Shown here: piece by piece, positions 15,634 through 23,557 of the stretch
Position numbering within the stretch: the first letter of the stretch is position 1
Layout: each line of letters starts with the position of its first letter
Assembly: GCA_025358515.1 (NCBI GenBank)
Contig: JANYJG010000090.1
Coordinates: 1-32,155, forward strand
Reading direction: 5' to 3'
Length of the DNA stretch: 32,155 nucleotides
DNA from: Chloroflexota bacterium
GTDB lineage: Bacteria; Chloroflexota; Limnocylindria; Limnocylindrales; CSP1-4
Position numbers and translations under genes: made by a program
The notes under the pieces: generated by a model
Seen by the model: only the letters and a program-made list of their open reading frames with translations
What the model was told of the DNA's origin: nothing
Database searches by the model: none

Positions 15634-16454
15634 CCGAAGGCGCCGGCCCCGAAGCCCCGCAGCCGCAGGCCGCCCAGCTCGCCGCCAAGCTCGCCGGCGA
15701 GGAGCTGTTTCGAATTGTGAGGCCTTACCAGGTCCGCTTTGAAGAATCGACCCCCGACGAGACGATGCGGACCTCGATCCACCTGGCCTGGGTCGCCGAC
15801 ATCGCCTGGCAGCACTCCACATTGCTGGGCTTTGGGCGCGACTGGTACACCGAGCGGGGCTGTATCTGGCTCGTTCGGGCCGTTCGTCTGGAGATACTCA
15901 GACCCATCCATACCTACGCCCGCGTGCTCGTCAGCACCCGTGTGGCCGGGTTCCGGCGTGTCTCGTCCCGGCGCGAAAGCGAGGTCCGCGACGAATCCGG
16001 CGAGATCCTGGCCCGCGTGGAGATCGACTGGGTCATGACCAACGGGCGCGGCCTGCCGACGCGAATTCCCCGGGAGATGGCCGCCTTCGTGCCGGGCACG
16101 GGTCGCGCCTTCGAGATGCACATGCTTGCGCTCCCGAAACCGCCGGCGGAGGCGACGAAACATCAGTTCCGCGTTCGCCGCCGCGACCTGGATCCGCTCG
16201 ACCACGTCAACAACAGCGTCTACATCGACTATTTCGAGCAGGCTCTCGAAGATGCCGGCCAGGCCGGCTTGATTGCCTTACTGCCCCGGACGTACACCGT
16301 GGAGTACGTCGGCGTTGCAGCCCACGGCGAGCGAATCACGGGCCACGTCTGGCCGCACGAAGGCGGTTGGGCCTACCTTCTGACACGGGATGACGGCAGC
16401 CCCGTCCTGCGGGCGACCCTGAAGGTTGCATCGCCCGCTTCTCCGACCCGCTAG
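15630..16454 (+). CDS. Double-hotdog acyl-ACP/4-HBT-type thioesterase
   Basis: This is a cytosolic thioesterase with two hotdog domains. Residues 27 to about 150 form the first (RPYQVRFEESTPDETMRTS, then AWVADIAWQHSTLLGF). Residues 165 to about 272 form the second, with DLDPLDHVNNSVYIDYFEQA, the D-x-D-x3-HVNN-x2-Y signature of acyl-ACP and 4-hydroxybenzoyl-CoA thioesterases. At 274 aa it matches FatA-like bacterial enzymes. The ATG at 15630 overlaps the upstream TGA; the ORF-track start at 15537 lies inside the previous gene. It is the last gene of the three-gene overlapped operon. The acyl substrate is unknown. Confidence 0.88.
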   Translation: MTEGAGPEAPQPQAAQLAAKLAGEELFRIVRPYQVRFEESTPDETMRTSIHLAWVADIAWQHSTLLGFGRDWYTERGCIWLVRAVRLEILRPIHTYARVLVSTRVAGFRRVSSRRESEVRDESGEILARVEIDWVMTNGRGLPTRIPREMAAFVPGTGRAFEMHMLALPKPPAEATKHQFRVRRRDLDPLDHVNNSVYIDYFEQALEDAGQAGLIALLPRTYTVEYVGVAAHGERITGHVWPHEGGWAYLLTRDDGSPVLRATLKVASPASPTR

Positions 16455-16462
16455 GGCTCGGC

Positions 16463-16870
16463 TTAGGCCGTTGTGCCGCCGTCGTGCTTGGCTTCGTCCT
16501 CGGGAGCCGAGGTGGCCTCCGGGGAGCTGGCAGGGGCGTTAGCGCGTGCGTTCTCGGCGGACTTTCGCAGATCCGCGGCAAGGTCCTTGCTGCGGGCCGC
16601 CAGCCGCTCGCCGACGTGCTCGGTCACGGTTGCGGCCTTGTGGGCCACCGGGCCCGCATTCGCGGCGGCGACGGCCGCGAGCTCAGCGGCCTTGGCCCCA
16701 ACATCGCGCAGAACCGGCCCGGCCTGCCGACCCGCCTGATCGATCATGTCCTGGAGTTGCGCCAGCCACCTCTCGCCCAATTCTCGGGCGCGCGTGGTCT
16801 GGTCGCGGCGCGGGTTCTGCCCGCTCGCTCCTTGCTCTCCACCTTGACCGGTCTGATTTTCAGGTTCCAT
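16463..16870 (-). CDS. Small amphipathic-helical protein, unknown function
   Basis: This is a 135-aa hydrophilic protein. Residues 25-110 are predicted to form continuous amphipathic helices (ELGERWLAQLQDMIDQAG, AKAAELAAVAAANAG, HVGERLAARSKDLAADLRK). They are flanked by disordered, Gln/Gly-rich and Pro/Glu-rich ends. This resembles YtxH- or apolipoprotein-like stress proteins in general style, without a specific match. GAGG 7 nt upstream supports the ATG. It converges on the thioesterase gene with only 8 bp between the stops. Confidence 0.7.
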   Translation of the reverse strand: MEPENQTGQGGEQGASGQNPRRDQTTRARELGERWLAQLQDMIDQAGRQAGPVLRDVGAKAAELAAVAAANAGPVAHKAATVTEHVGERLAARSKDLAADLRKSAENARANAPASSPEATSAPEDEAKHDGGTTA

Positions 16871-16988
16871 CTCAACACCTCGATGTTGGCGAGGATTTTG
16901 CCCCTCGACTCGTAGCTCGACAATCCTACGCCGCCGCGCCCAGAACCGGGAATCCGGTATGACCCGCGTGGCGCCACTCGGCCCGAAG

Positions 16989-18254
16989 TTAGCCCGCCAG
17001 CACTCCTGAAAGCCACGATCCGGTCCGTCCGGCGCTATCCGTCAGCGTGACCCGGAACCGATAACAGAAGAGGTTCGTGAGGCCGATCGTGAACGGCGAT
17101 CCGGCCGCGGTGCTGCCACCCGAGACCCACATGGCGCCGGCGCAGCTACCCTCTACGGGGGCCGCGGCATATTCCGCCGTTACTTTGCGCTTCACAACAG
17201 TGGTTCCCGGAGCGGGCGTCTCGGTCCAAGTGGCAGCCGCAGACGCGGCCGTCGTCACCGTTAGCGAGCCGGTCGCCGGCGACGTGAAGGTGACCGCCGG
17301 TGCCAGCGGGTTCGACAGGACTGTGCCGGACTCGTACCTGGTCGTACTTGCGTTCGAACCGGTGAGCGTCAGGACGAAGCGGTAGCAGAAGCCTGGCTTT
17401 AGGCCGGTGGTCGCTTGAGGCGACGCTCCGTTTGAATGCCAAGCCTGCGCCGTCGCGACCCAACGCTCCACATCGCAGCTGCCGTTGATCGGCGCAGCCA
17501 TGGTCAGGCTCAGGTTCCGGGCGGTGACGGTCACGCCGGCGGCAGCCTCCTCTACCCAGCTGGCGGTCAGCGAGGCTCCGCCGGTCGTTTGTCCCGCGAA
17601 TCCGGGCGAGGTGAATGTGGCGCTCGGCTTCAGCGGCAGATTCCAGACCTGTATGCCAGGGTCGTAGTAGAGGTTCAGGATCTCATCTGCGAGCAGGCCG
17701 TCCAACGCGCAGCGACGCACGCTGTGCTGGAACAAGTGGCTGCCGTCACGGTCCGACGCGCACGGCACATCGTTCCCGCTCCGGTAGCCAGTGCTGAAGA
17801 TGGCGCCGCTTCGGGTGATCGACTCGTTCCATGTGGCATCGACGGCGGCGATAAGGCTGGCGGCCGTCGTTCGCCCCTCCGGCCTGTAGACCTGATCGCT
17901 GGTGTTATCCAGGACGTCATAGCACGACTTGCCAGAGGTGCCACCGCGCCAGTTGAGGGTGCGGTACCAGGCATATTCCTTGACCGTTATGGCGCCGACC
18001 TTGAGGGATTCGAGTGGCCAACTCGCGGGCCATTCGGAGGCCATTACGGTCTTCACGTACGCTTTGAAGTCGACGGTCTGGACTGTTCCGGCGCCTGGCC
18101 CGGCCGTTCGGTAGACCCGAATTGTCGTGGGCGGAATACGCGTACTCTGCCAGCCGGTACACGCAGTCGCTGCGCGAGCGGCGGGTGGCGCGGTGATCGC
18201 GGGAAGCCAGACCAGCGTGGTGAGCACCAGGATGGCGGCGATTAGACGTCGCAT
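16989..18254 (-). CDS. Secreted SpoIID/LytB-domain protein with two Ig-like repeats
   Basis: The N-terminus MRRLIAAILVLTTLVWLPAI with a following APPAARA-A site is a good Sec signal peptide, so the protein is exported. Residues about 55-215 match the SpoIID domain (DFKAYVKTVMASEWPASWP, LESLKVGAITVKEYAWY). Two related beta-rich repeats of about 95 aa follow (each with TASWxE/TWTExxxxGTTVxxR, a conserved Cys pair and LxxLFCYRFxVTLT). SpoIID is a peptidoglycan lytic transglycosylase in sporulators; homologues occur widely in non-sporulators as cell-wall remodelling factors. The ORF-track GTG at 18284 is 10 codons earlier; ATG 18254 fits the signal peptide best. Confidence 0.85.
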   Translation of the reverse strand: MRRLIAAILVLTTLVWLPAITAPPAARAATACTGWQSTRIPPTTIRVYRTAGPGAGTVQTVDFKAYVKTVMASEWPASWPLESLKVGAITVKEYAWYRTLNWRGGTSGKSCYDVLDNTSDQVYRPEGRTTAASLIAAVDATWNESITRSGAIFSTGYRSGNDVPCASDRDGSHLFQHSVRRCALDGLLADEILNLYYDPGIQVWNLPLKPSATFTSPGFAGQTTGGASLTASWVEEAAAGVTVTARNLSLTMAAPINGSCDVERWVATAQAWHSNGASPQATTGLKPGFCYRFVLTLTGSNASTTRYESGTVLSNPLAPAVTFTSPATGSLTVTTAASAAATWTETPAPGTTVVKRKVTAEYAAAPVEGSCAGAMWVSGGSTAAGSPFTIGLTNLFCYRFRVTLTDSAGRTGSWLSGVLAG

Positions 18255-18330
18255 TGCGGGCAGGCTACTCGGCATCGATGGCACGAGTCAAGCCCGTCCG
18301 ACCGACCAAGCCATTCGCACCGGTCGCCCG

Positions 18331-18729
18331 TCAGCCCTGCTCCTCGTCCTTCCAGACGGCCGCCCGCAACTGCAGGTCGGTTTCTCCGGCTGGCCCGACA
18401 GGGTCCAAGATGCCTGCCGCCAAGGCCTCGAGAGCCTCGTCGGAGGGCGGCCCGACGGGCTTGGCGATGTCGTCTTCTGCGCTCATAACGGCCCCGCCCG
18501 CGTTTTCGATCTCCGCGGCGAGCTGCATCTTCCTCATCTCGAGGCGGACTGCGTCGCTGGGCGGCTCGATGGCGCCACGATCCGAGCCGGCCGACGCGGA
18601 GAGGTTGGGTTCCGGTACCGGAGCGCCCTCCCAGCCCTCCAGCTTGGCGCCGCACCGGGGACAGGCGGTCATGCCCGCCGACAGAGGGGAGGAACACCAT
18701 GAACAGATCTGGGTCGAACTCTCAGTCAT
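18331..18729 (-). CDS. Zinc-ribbon protein, unknown function
   Basis: This is a 132-aa soluble protein. The N-terminus carries a compact zinc ribbon, CSWC-x9-CPRC (residues 9-25 or so). A charged region follows, with a helix (DAVRLEMRKMQLAAEIENAGG) and an acidic C-terminus (ALEALAAGILD, KDEEQG). The ATG at 18729 is chosen because the ribbon starts right after it; the longer ORF-track form adds an unrelated 25 residues. It lies 82 bp downstream of uvrD2 on the same strand and could be co-transcribed. No RBS is evident. Function is unknown. Confidence 0.72.
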   Translation of the reverse strand: MTESSTQICSWCSSPLSAGMTACPRCGAKLEGWEGAPVPEPNLSASAGSDRGAIEPPSDAVRLEMRKMQLAAEIENAGGAVMSAEDDIAKPVGPPSDEALEALAAGILDPVGPAGETDLQLRAAVWKDEEQG

Positions 18730-18811
18730 GACGCGCACCGTACCGGGTCGGGCCGTATTCGGCCATTGGACCTTCTGGCCATTGTCGACCATGACCGAGG
18801 GCATTTCGCGT

Positions 18812-20848
18812 TCAGGTAGCGGCCGTGGTGTTCTGCTCGATGACTGCGAGGATCTCAGGGCCGTACTTCTCCAGCTTGGCCGGGCCCATGCCGCGAACCC
18901 GGCGGAGCGCGGGCAACGTGCGGGGCCGCGCGTCGGCGATGTCCGTCAGCGTCGAATCGTGGGCGACGACGTAGGCCGGTACCGCGTCATCCCGGGCACG
19001 ATCGCGGCGCCAGGTTCGGAGCGCCTCGAGGAGAGCGTCATCGGTCGGGGCAGCTGTGGCGAGGGGCGCTCCGGGCAGAACTCGGACCCGGGTCGTTGAG
19101 GCGTGGCCGGCCGGAGAGCGGCCCGCCGAAGGGCGTCGGGCAGTTCCGCTCGGTCCGAACGATGCCAGGAATCGGGACGGGCGCCGCGACGACGACGACA
19201 ATGCCAGGAAGCGGCGGGCTCGCGTGATTCCTACGTACAGTAAGCGCCGCTCCTCCGCGATCTCCTCCTCTTCCTTGGCCTGGCGGATGGGGAGCAGCCC
19301 CTCGTCCAGGCCCGGCAGGTAGACCGCGTCCCATTCCAGGCCTTTGGCCCGGTGGTACGTCAGCAGGTTGACTCCCTCGGCAGAGGCGGCACCTTCCGCC
19401 TGGTCGCGGCGGTCCAGTTCGGCGAGTACGTCGTCGATTGTTGGGCTGGCGTCCGCCGCAGCCGTGGGGCCGGCCGCCGTCCGCCGCCCGGCCGCCTTGT
19501 CCTCGACGATGCTCAGGAGCAACTCCAACGACGCCGCTCGCTCGCGTCCCTCCATGCCGGCATCCGCGGCGACATCGTCCAGCCCGAGCTTCTCGACGAA
19601 TAGCCGCTCGATCGCGGTCTCGAGCTCGCTCCCGGTTTCGGTCGGGCGCACTCGGCGCAGCAGCGTGAGCGCCTCGCGAACTTCGCGCCGTCCAAAGAAC
19701 CTCTGCCCGCGAACGGTGAAGGCGATCCCGGCCCGGGTCAGGGCATCCTCTATCGGCGGGATTTGGGCGTTGATCCGGAGGAGCACGGCCGTCTGAGACG
19801 GGGCGACGCCGGCTGCGGCAACGGCTCGAATCCAGGCCAGAATCCCGTTTGTCTCGGCCTCGGTGTCCGCGAATCGCCCGATAGACGGCGGCGGCCCGGC
19901 CGGCGCGGTGGCGACGAGGGGGCCTCGCGGACCTCCGGCCGTCAGCCGATTCGCCAACTCCAGAATCTGCGGGCTGGAGCGGTAGTTCTCGGTCAGCGTC
20001 ACGACGCGTCCCCCGGTGTGCCGCTGTGCGAAGCCCAGCAGGAATTCGGGTGTGGCGCCGGTAAATGTGTAGATCGTCTGGTCCGGGTCCCCCACCACGG
20101 CCAGATCGGCCGACTCGCCGAGCCAGAGTTCGAGCAGCCGTTCGGACAGGGCATTGGTGTCCTGGTATTCATCGACGCTGAACCAGCGCTTGCGCGAGCG
20201 GACCAGCGCGGCCGCCTCGGCGTCGCCCTCCAGCAACTCCACCGTTTCGGTGAGCATGTCTTCGAAGTCGAGCACGCCCGCCCGGGTCTTGGCTTGCTCG
20301 TAGTCTCGGTAGGCCCGGGCGAAGACGTCGGCCGGCAGAGGCGCCCGATCGCCGCCGTCTCGAACCCAGCGGTCGGGCCGGATGCGGCGAACCTTGGCCC
20401 ATTCGATGGCGTCGGCCACATCCTTGGCGGGCGTGTAACGGTAGCCGCCCGGCAGTCGCCCGATCAGCGGCACCAGCAGCCGCATCTTCGAATCGAGAAT
20501 TGCCGGCAGGTCCGCGCCGTCGTGCCGGCTCGGCCAGAAGTGACGCAGCTGGGCCAGCGCCGCAGCGTGGAAGGTGCGGGCCATGACGCCCGAGTGGCCC
20601 AGGCTGCGCATTCGCCCGACCATCTCGCCGGCGGCCTTGTCGGTGAAGGTCACGAGCAGGATCTGGTCTGCCGGCACCGCGCCGGTCTCGATCGCGTATG
20701 CGGTGCGCCGGCTAATGACCCGCGTCTTGCCCGAACCCGCGCCGGCCAGGATGGCGAGCGGCCCGGAAGTCGCGGTCGCAGCCTCGCGTTGCGATGGGTT
20801 GAGGTCATCGAGCAGGCGGTCGGCGGGAGTCACGTGCAAGAGTGTCAC
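18812..20848 (-). CDS. uvrD2: UvrD2-like superfamily 1 DNA helicase with C-terminal HRDC domain
   Basis: This is an ATP-dependent 3'-5' SF1A helicase. Q motif NPSQREAA precedes Walker A AGAGSGKT (about 35-42). Motif Ia is VTFTDKAAGEM, motif II VDEYQDTN, motif III VGDPDQTIYTFTGA, motif IV LTENYRSS, motif V LLTYHRAKGLEWDAVYLPGL and motif VI YVGITRARR. Residues about 605-678 form an HRDC domain (LLEALRTWRRDRA, ending LRRVRGMGPAKLEKYG), as in mycobacterial UvrD2. The tetracysteine module seen there between helicase and HRDC is missing; that segment is an S/R/P-rich linker. The GTG start has no RBS and a TACACT 7 nt upstream. It likely acts in DNA repair or replication maintenance. Confidence 0.93.
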   Translation of the reverse strand: MTLLHVTPADRLLDDLNPSQREAATATSGPLAILAGAGSGKTRVISRRTAYAIETGAVPADQILLVTFTDKAAGEMVGRMRSLGHSGVMARTFHAAALAQLRHFWPSRHDGADLPAILDSKMRLLVPLIGRLPGGYRYTPAKDVADAIEWAKVRRIRPDRWVRDGGDRAPLPADVFARAYRDYEQAKTRAGVLDFEDMLTETVELLEGDAEAAALVRSRKRWFSVDEYQDTNALSERLLELWLGESADLAVVGDPDQTIYTFTGATPEFLLGFAQRHTGGRVVTLTENYRSSPQILELANRLTAGGPRGPLVATAPAGPPPSIGRFADTEAETNGILAWIRAVAAAGVAPSQTAVLLRINAQIPPIEDALTRAGIAFTVRGQRFFGRREVREALTLLRRVRPTETGSELETAIERLFVEKLGLDDVAADAGMEGRERAASLELLLSIVEDKAAGRRTAAGPTAAADASPTIDDVLAELDRRDQAEGAASAEGVNLLTYHRAKGLEWDAVYLPGLDEGLLPIRQAKEEEEIAEERRLLYVGITRARRFLALSSSSRRPSRFLASFGPSGTARRPSAGRSPAGHASTTRVRVLPGAPLATAAPTDDALLEALRTWRRDRARDDAVPAYVVAHDSTLTDIADARPRTLPALRRVRGMGPAKLEKYGPEILAVIEQNTTAAT

Positions 20849-20882
20849 GTGGGGGAGTGTATTGAATCCGGCTTAAGCCCCG
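20849..20882 (-). promoter_or_regulatory. Possible leaderless uvrD2 promoter with adjoining palindrome
   Basis: On the minus strand TACACT (20861-20856) lies 7 nt before the GTG start codon, giving a leaderless transcript. Just upstream (20871-20880) is GGCTTAAGCC, a perfect 10-bp palindrome within a GC-rich flank, which could be an operator. The -35 is unclear. Confidence 0.45.
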
Positions 20883-20972
20883 GTTTGCGCATCGGGCGCG
20901 CTCACGGCGCGATTGCGGCGTCGTGACTACGCGATCAGGCCGTTTGCTGGGTAGGCCCGCCTGGCTCGAGCC

Positions 20973-21350
20973 TCAATGCTCAGCTTCGTCGGCCGCGTCG
21001 GCTTCAGCCTTGGTCTTGTGGACCGTGCCCGGCTTGTGCTCAGGCGGGGCGTAGATCGTGTAGAGCCGAAGATCGACCTTGCCGGTGTTGAAGAAGTTGT
21101 GGCGTGTCCCGGCAGGGACGTGAACCAGTCGGTCGACGCCGACGCCGCTCTTCTCGCCGTCCAGGATGGCCTGACCTTCGCCCTCGACGAAGACGAGCGT
21201 CTGATCCACGTCATCGTGGACTTCCTCGCCGATTTCACCGGCCGGCGGAATGCTCATAACTACGACCTGACTGTGAGGCCCTGTCGCCAGGACCTTGCGG
21301 AAATACGAGTTTGCCTTCGCCAGTTTGACGATGTCCTCATTGAACGGCAT
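20973..21350 (-). CDS. Cupin-domain protein
   Basis: This is a 125-aa single-domain cupin. Motif 1 is GEEVHDDVDQTLVFVEGEG (His plus acidic ligands) and motif 2 is VHVPAGTRHNFFNTG, so a metal site is likely. A charged tail (KTKAEADAADEAEH) follows. AGGTGA 4 nt before the ATG supports the start. It lies 124 bp upstream of uvrD2 and divergent from the SRPBCC gene. Proteins of this style are general-purpose small cupins; the substrate is unknown. Confidence 0.88.
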   Translation of the reverse strand: MPFNEDIVKLAKANSYFRKVLATGPHSQVVVMSIPPAGEIGEEVHDDVDQTLVFVEGEGQAILDGEKSGVGVDRLVHVPAGTRHNFFNTGKVDLRLYTIYAPPEHKPGTVHKTKAEADAADEAEH

Positions 21351-21489
21351 GTCTCACCTATCGTGTGGGGGGAGTCCGCCAGCCCGATACCAGCTTGCGC
21401 TAGATAACAGCTTAGCCGGCAGACGGAGAAGAGTCTGCCAGCACCAGCTCGGTCGGTCCGGGCGTCGCGTTCCGAGTGCCGGTCCGGTT

Positions 21490-21518
21490 TTGGTCCTCAG
21501 CACCGCTCGCGATAGGAT
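21490..21518 (+). promoter_or_regulatory. Sigma-70 promoter of the AHSA1/SRPBCC gene
   Basis: TTGGTC (21490-21495), a 17-bp spacer and TAGGAT (21513-21518) give a plausible housekeeping promoter. The leader is about 43 nt and contains the small hairpin GCCCA-CCGT-TGGGC. Confidence 0.55.
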
Positions 21519-21567
21519 GAAGGAGAGGTCGCCCACCGTTGGGCATCGGGCCTACCGGAGGAAGCAT

Positions 21568-21999
21568 ATGCCGAAAGGGTTCGAGGCGATCAAGACCGTG
21601 ACGATCGACGCTCCCAAGGCTAAGGTCTGGGACGCGCTGACAAATCCCCAGAAGGTCAAGCAGTACATGCACGGGACGAACATGTCCACGGACTGGAAGG
21701 CGGGTGGTCCGATCACCTGGAAGGGCGAATGGAAGGGTCAGTCGTACGTCGACAAAGGCATCGTTCCTGAGGTCGAGCCGCAGAGGCTCCTGAAGAACAC
21801 GCACTGGAGCCCGATGGGCGGCAGTGAGGACAAGCCTGAGAACTACCACACTGTCACGTATGAACTGTCCGAGGAGGGCGGCAAGACCACCCTGACGCTC
21901 ACCCAGGACAACAATGCTACCCGGGAAGAAGCCGACAAGATGGCCGAGGACAACTGGGGACCGATGCTGCAGGTCCTCAAGGAAACGGCCGAGAGGTAG
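21568..21999 (+). CDS. AHSA1/SRPBCC-family lipid-binding-fold protein
   Basis: This is a 143-aa START/SRPBCC helix-grip protein of the activator-of-Hsp90-ATPase-homologue (AHSA1) group. The N-terminal TVTIDAPKAKVWDALTNPQ is diagnostic. It is followed by WKAGGPITWKGEWKG, then GIVPEVEPQRLL, YELSEEGGKTTLTLTQDN and a C-terminal helix NWGPMLQVLKETAER. The ATG at 21568 has GGAGG about 7 nt upstream; the ORF-track start at 21295 is a read-through in frame. The ligand is unknown. It is transcribed alone, with a recognisable promoter, and converges on the exchanger gene. Confidence 0.9.
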   Translation: MPKGFEAIKTVTIDAPKAKVWDALTNPQKVKQYMHGTNMSTDWKAGGPITWKGEWKGQSYVDKGIVPEVEPQRLLKNTHWSPMGGSEDKPENYHTVTYELSEEGGKTTLTLTQDNNATREEADKMAEDNWGPMLQVLKETAER

Positions 22000-22059
22000 C
22001 CCGGCGGAACGGTCGGTCTGCGGCGCCTAGGCGGCCCGGCCACCCGGGTGCGACGCGCC

Positions 22060-23382
22060 TCAGGTCACGGACGCCTCATCGGACTGCCGCTCCCACCGGC
22101 CGATGCTGGCAAAGACGCCCGGCAAATAGCGGCGGCGATGGACGAGCAGGCCCAGTGCGACGACGATGTAGATGACCGAGAAGACGACCCGCACATCGGT
22201 CGTGGGGAACGGGAACTGGACGATGAACAGCCCGAAGATTGCCGCAGCCTCCCATAGTCCGAAGCGACGGTCGGCCAGGACAGCGAAGGCGAGGAGGGCC
22301 TGGGCGCTGGTAAGTAGGAACTCCTCCGTCTGGCGATTGTCCAGCGGCAGCGCCGCTCCCCCTCCGCCGCCGAGCGAGTAGGCCACCCACAGGCTGCCAA
22401 CGAGCAGCGTCCACTGATTCACCTTGGCGGAAAGCAGCATGCCGAGACCCTCGTCGGCGTTGAGACGCCAGGCGAAGATCGTCGCCACGATCAGCTCGGG
22501 CGCCTCGGACGAGAGCGGCGCCAGCCACTGGACGAGCAGGAACTGGTCGATGTGGAGCGATTCGCCGGTGGCCACGAGACCATCGGCGAACGGCTTTGCG
22601 GCGGCGACGACGATGGCCGCTGCGGCGAGGAACAGGCCCGCAACCAGCAGGCGGCGTCGGCGGCGAGGGAGCAGCGCGATGTCGGCAGCCAGGCCGATCA
22701 GTTCGGGCTCGCCGCGCCCTTCCCGGGTGACACGCCAGAGGTAGGCACCGAACAGCGCCAGCAGGATGACGGAGTCGTACCAGGCGATCGAGTGGGTCAG
22801 CGGGATGAGGAACGCATAGGCGCTGGCGATCGCCAGGAACGCCAGCTCGACGCGGTTGCGGGCCGGCAGGACAACCGCAGGCTCGCGGTGCCCGGGTATG
22901 AGCTTCGGACGCGGCTCGACCGCGCTCAGACGCGGCTCGACCGTGCCCGGCTCGACCGCGCTCGGCTCGACCGCGCTCGGACGCTGCTCGACCGTGCCAC
23001 GCCACCGGTGGCGTCGCACCGCCCAGAACCCGACGAACGCGACGACAGGCCAGCCGATCCCGATGAGGAGCCTGTTCGAGCCCGTCATATTCGCCGAGGC
23101 GAACTGCACATAGCTCGGGTCGCTCCCCCCGGTATAAGCGAAGTACAGGTCCACGGCGTACTCAGGCAGGACGGCAATAAGCGCGAGGATGGCGATCGCG
23201 AGGCTGCCGGAGATATCGACCTGGGCCGCTTCGGCCGCCCAGGACAGGAGGACCGCCGCAGCGACGACGCCGGCGCCGAATACCAGGACGGTGAGCTCCG
23301 GCGACAGCGTGGTCCCGCTAAGCCGCAGCACCATCGCGGGAAGGGCGACGCTCGCCGTGAGTCCAAGCCTGCGCCACATCAT
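22060..23382 (-). CDS. CaCA-superfamily cation exchanger under Mn2+ riboswitch control; probable Mn2+/Ca2+ exporter
   Basis: This is an inner-membrane cation/proton or cation/Na+ exchanger. The two inverted alpha-repeats are present. The first is IAVLPEYAVDLYFAY plus SANMTGSNRLLIGIG (about 70-115); the second is LSSEAPELIVATIFAWRL plus LSAKVNQWTLLVGSLW (about 290-340). The canonical GSN is kept in repeat 1 and altered in repeat 2. About 10-11 membrane segments flank a cytosolic linker of tandem AVEP/TVEP units (about 130-160). I start it at ATG 23382, 5 nt after GGAGG, rather than GTG 23388. The yybP-ykoY riboswitch in its leader makes Mn2+ the likely exported ion; that assignment rests on the riboswitch, not the protein. 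Confidence 0.9.
   Translation of the reverse strand: MMWRRLGLTASVALPAMVLRLSGTTLSPELTVLVFGAGVVAAAVLLSWAAEAAQVDISGSLAIAILALIAVLPEYAVDLYFAYTGGSDPSYVQFASANMTGSNRLLIGIGWPVVAFVGFWAVRRHRWRGTVEQRPSAVEPSAVEPGTVEPRLSAVEPRPKLIPGHREPAVVLPARNRVELAFLAIASAYAFLIPLTHSIAWYDSVILLALFGAYLWRVTREGRGEPELIGLAADIALLPRRRRRLLVAGLFLAAAAIVVAAAKPFADGLVATGESLHIDQFLLVQWLAPLSSEAPELIVATIFAWRLNADEGLGMLLSAKVNQWTLLVGSLWVAYSLGGGGGAALPLDNRQTEEFLLTSAQALLAFAVLADRRFGLWEAAAIFGLFIVQFPFPTTDVRVVFSVIYIVVALGLLVHRRRYLPGVFASIGRWERQSDEASVT
22909..22997 (-). repeat. Degenerate tandem repeat in the exchanger's cytosolic linker
   Basis: About five imperfect units built on cggctcgaccg(cgct/tgcc) encode repeated (S)AVEP/TVEP steps in the loop between the two exchanger halves. 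Unit length varies between about 14 and 21 bp, always in frame. Confidence 0.8.
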
Positions 23383-23548
23383 CGACACCTCCGCTCGCCC
23401 GAGGTGTCGCCTGCGCGCGGCAAGACCTCGACCAAGTGTTACCTGGTCGAAGGTCTCGTCCGTCTCACGTCGAGGTGGGGGACCGGGCCGAAGCCGGTAT
23501 GTCGATCTCCCCTGGCCGCCGGGGTGACGGCCGGACTACTCCCCTTCG
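23383..23548 (-). promoter_or_regulatory. yybP-ykoY Mn2+ riboswitch with translational expression platform
   Basis: On the minus strand the aptamer (23548-23448) shows the two invariant loops, GGGGAGTAG (23544-23536) and ACGAGACCTTCG (23459-23448), closed by P1 CGAAGG/CCTTCG. It also has the internal GACATACCGG segment with its small GC hairpin. Downstream, CGACACCTC (23409-23401) and GAGGTGTCG (23391-23383) form a perfect 9-bp hairpin that hides the GGAGG and abuts the ATG. A competing helix, CGAGGTCTTGCC with GGCGACACCTCG (23430-23400, one mismatch, one G-U), frees the Shine-Dalgarno. The P1 3' strand can in turn pair with GGTCGAGGTC. Mn2+ should therefore switch translation on. The promoter may lie within the upstream cupin gene. 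Confidence 0.88.
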
Positions 23549-23557
23549 GGGGCCAGT

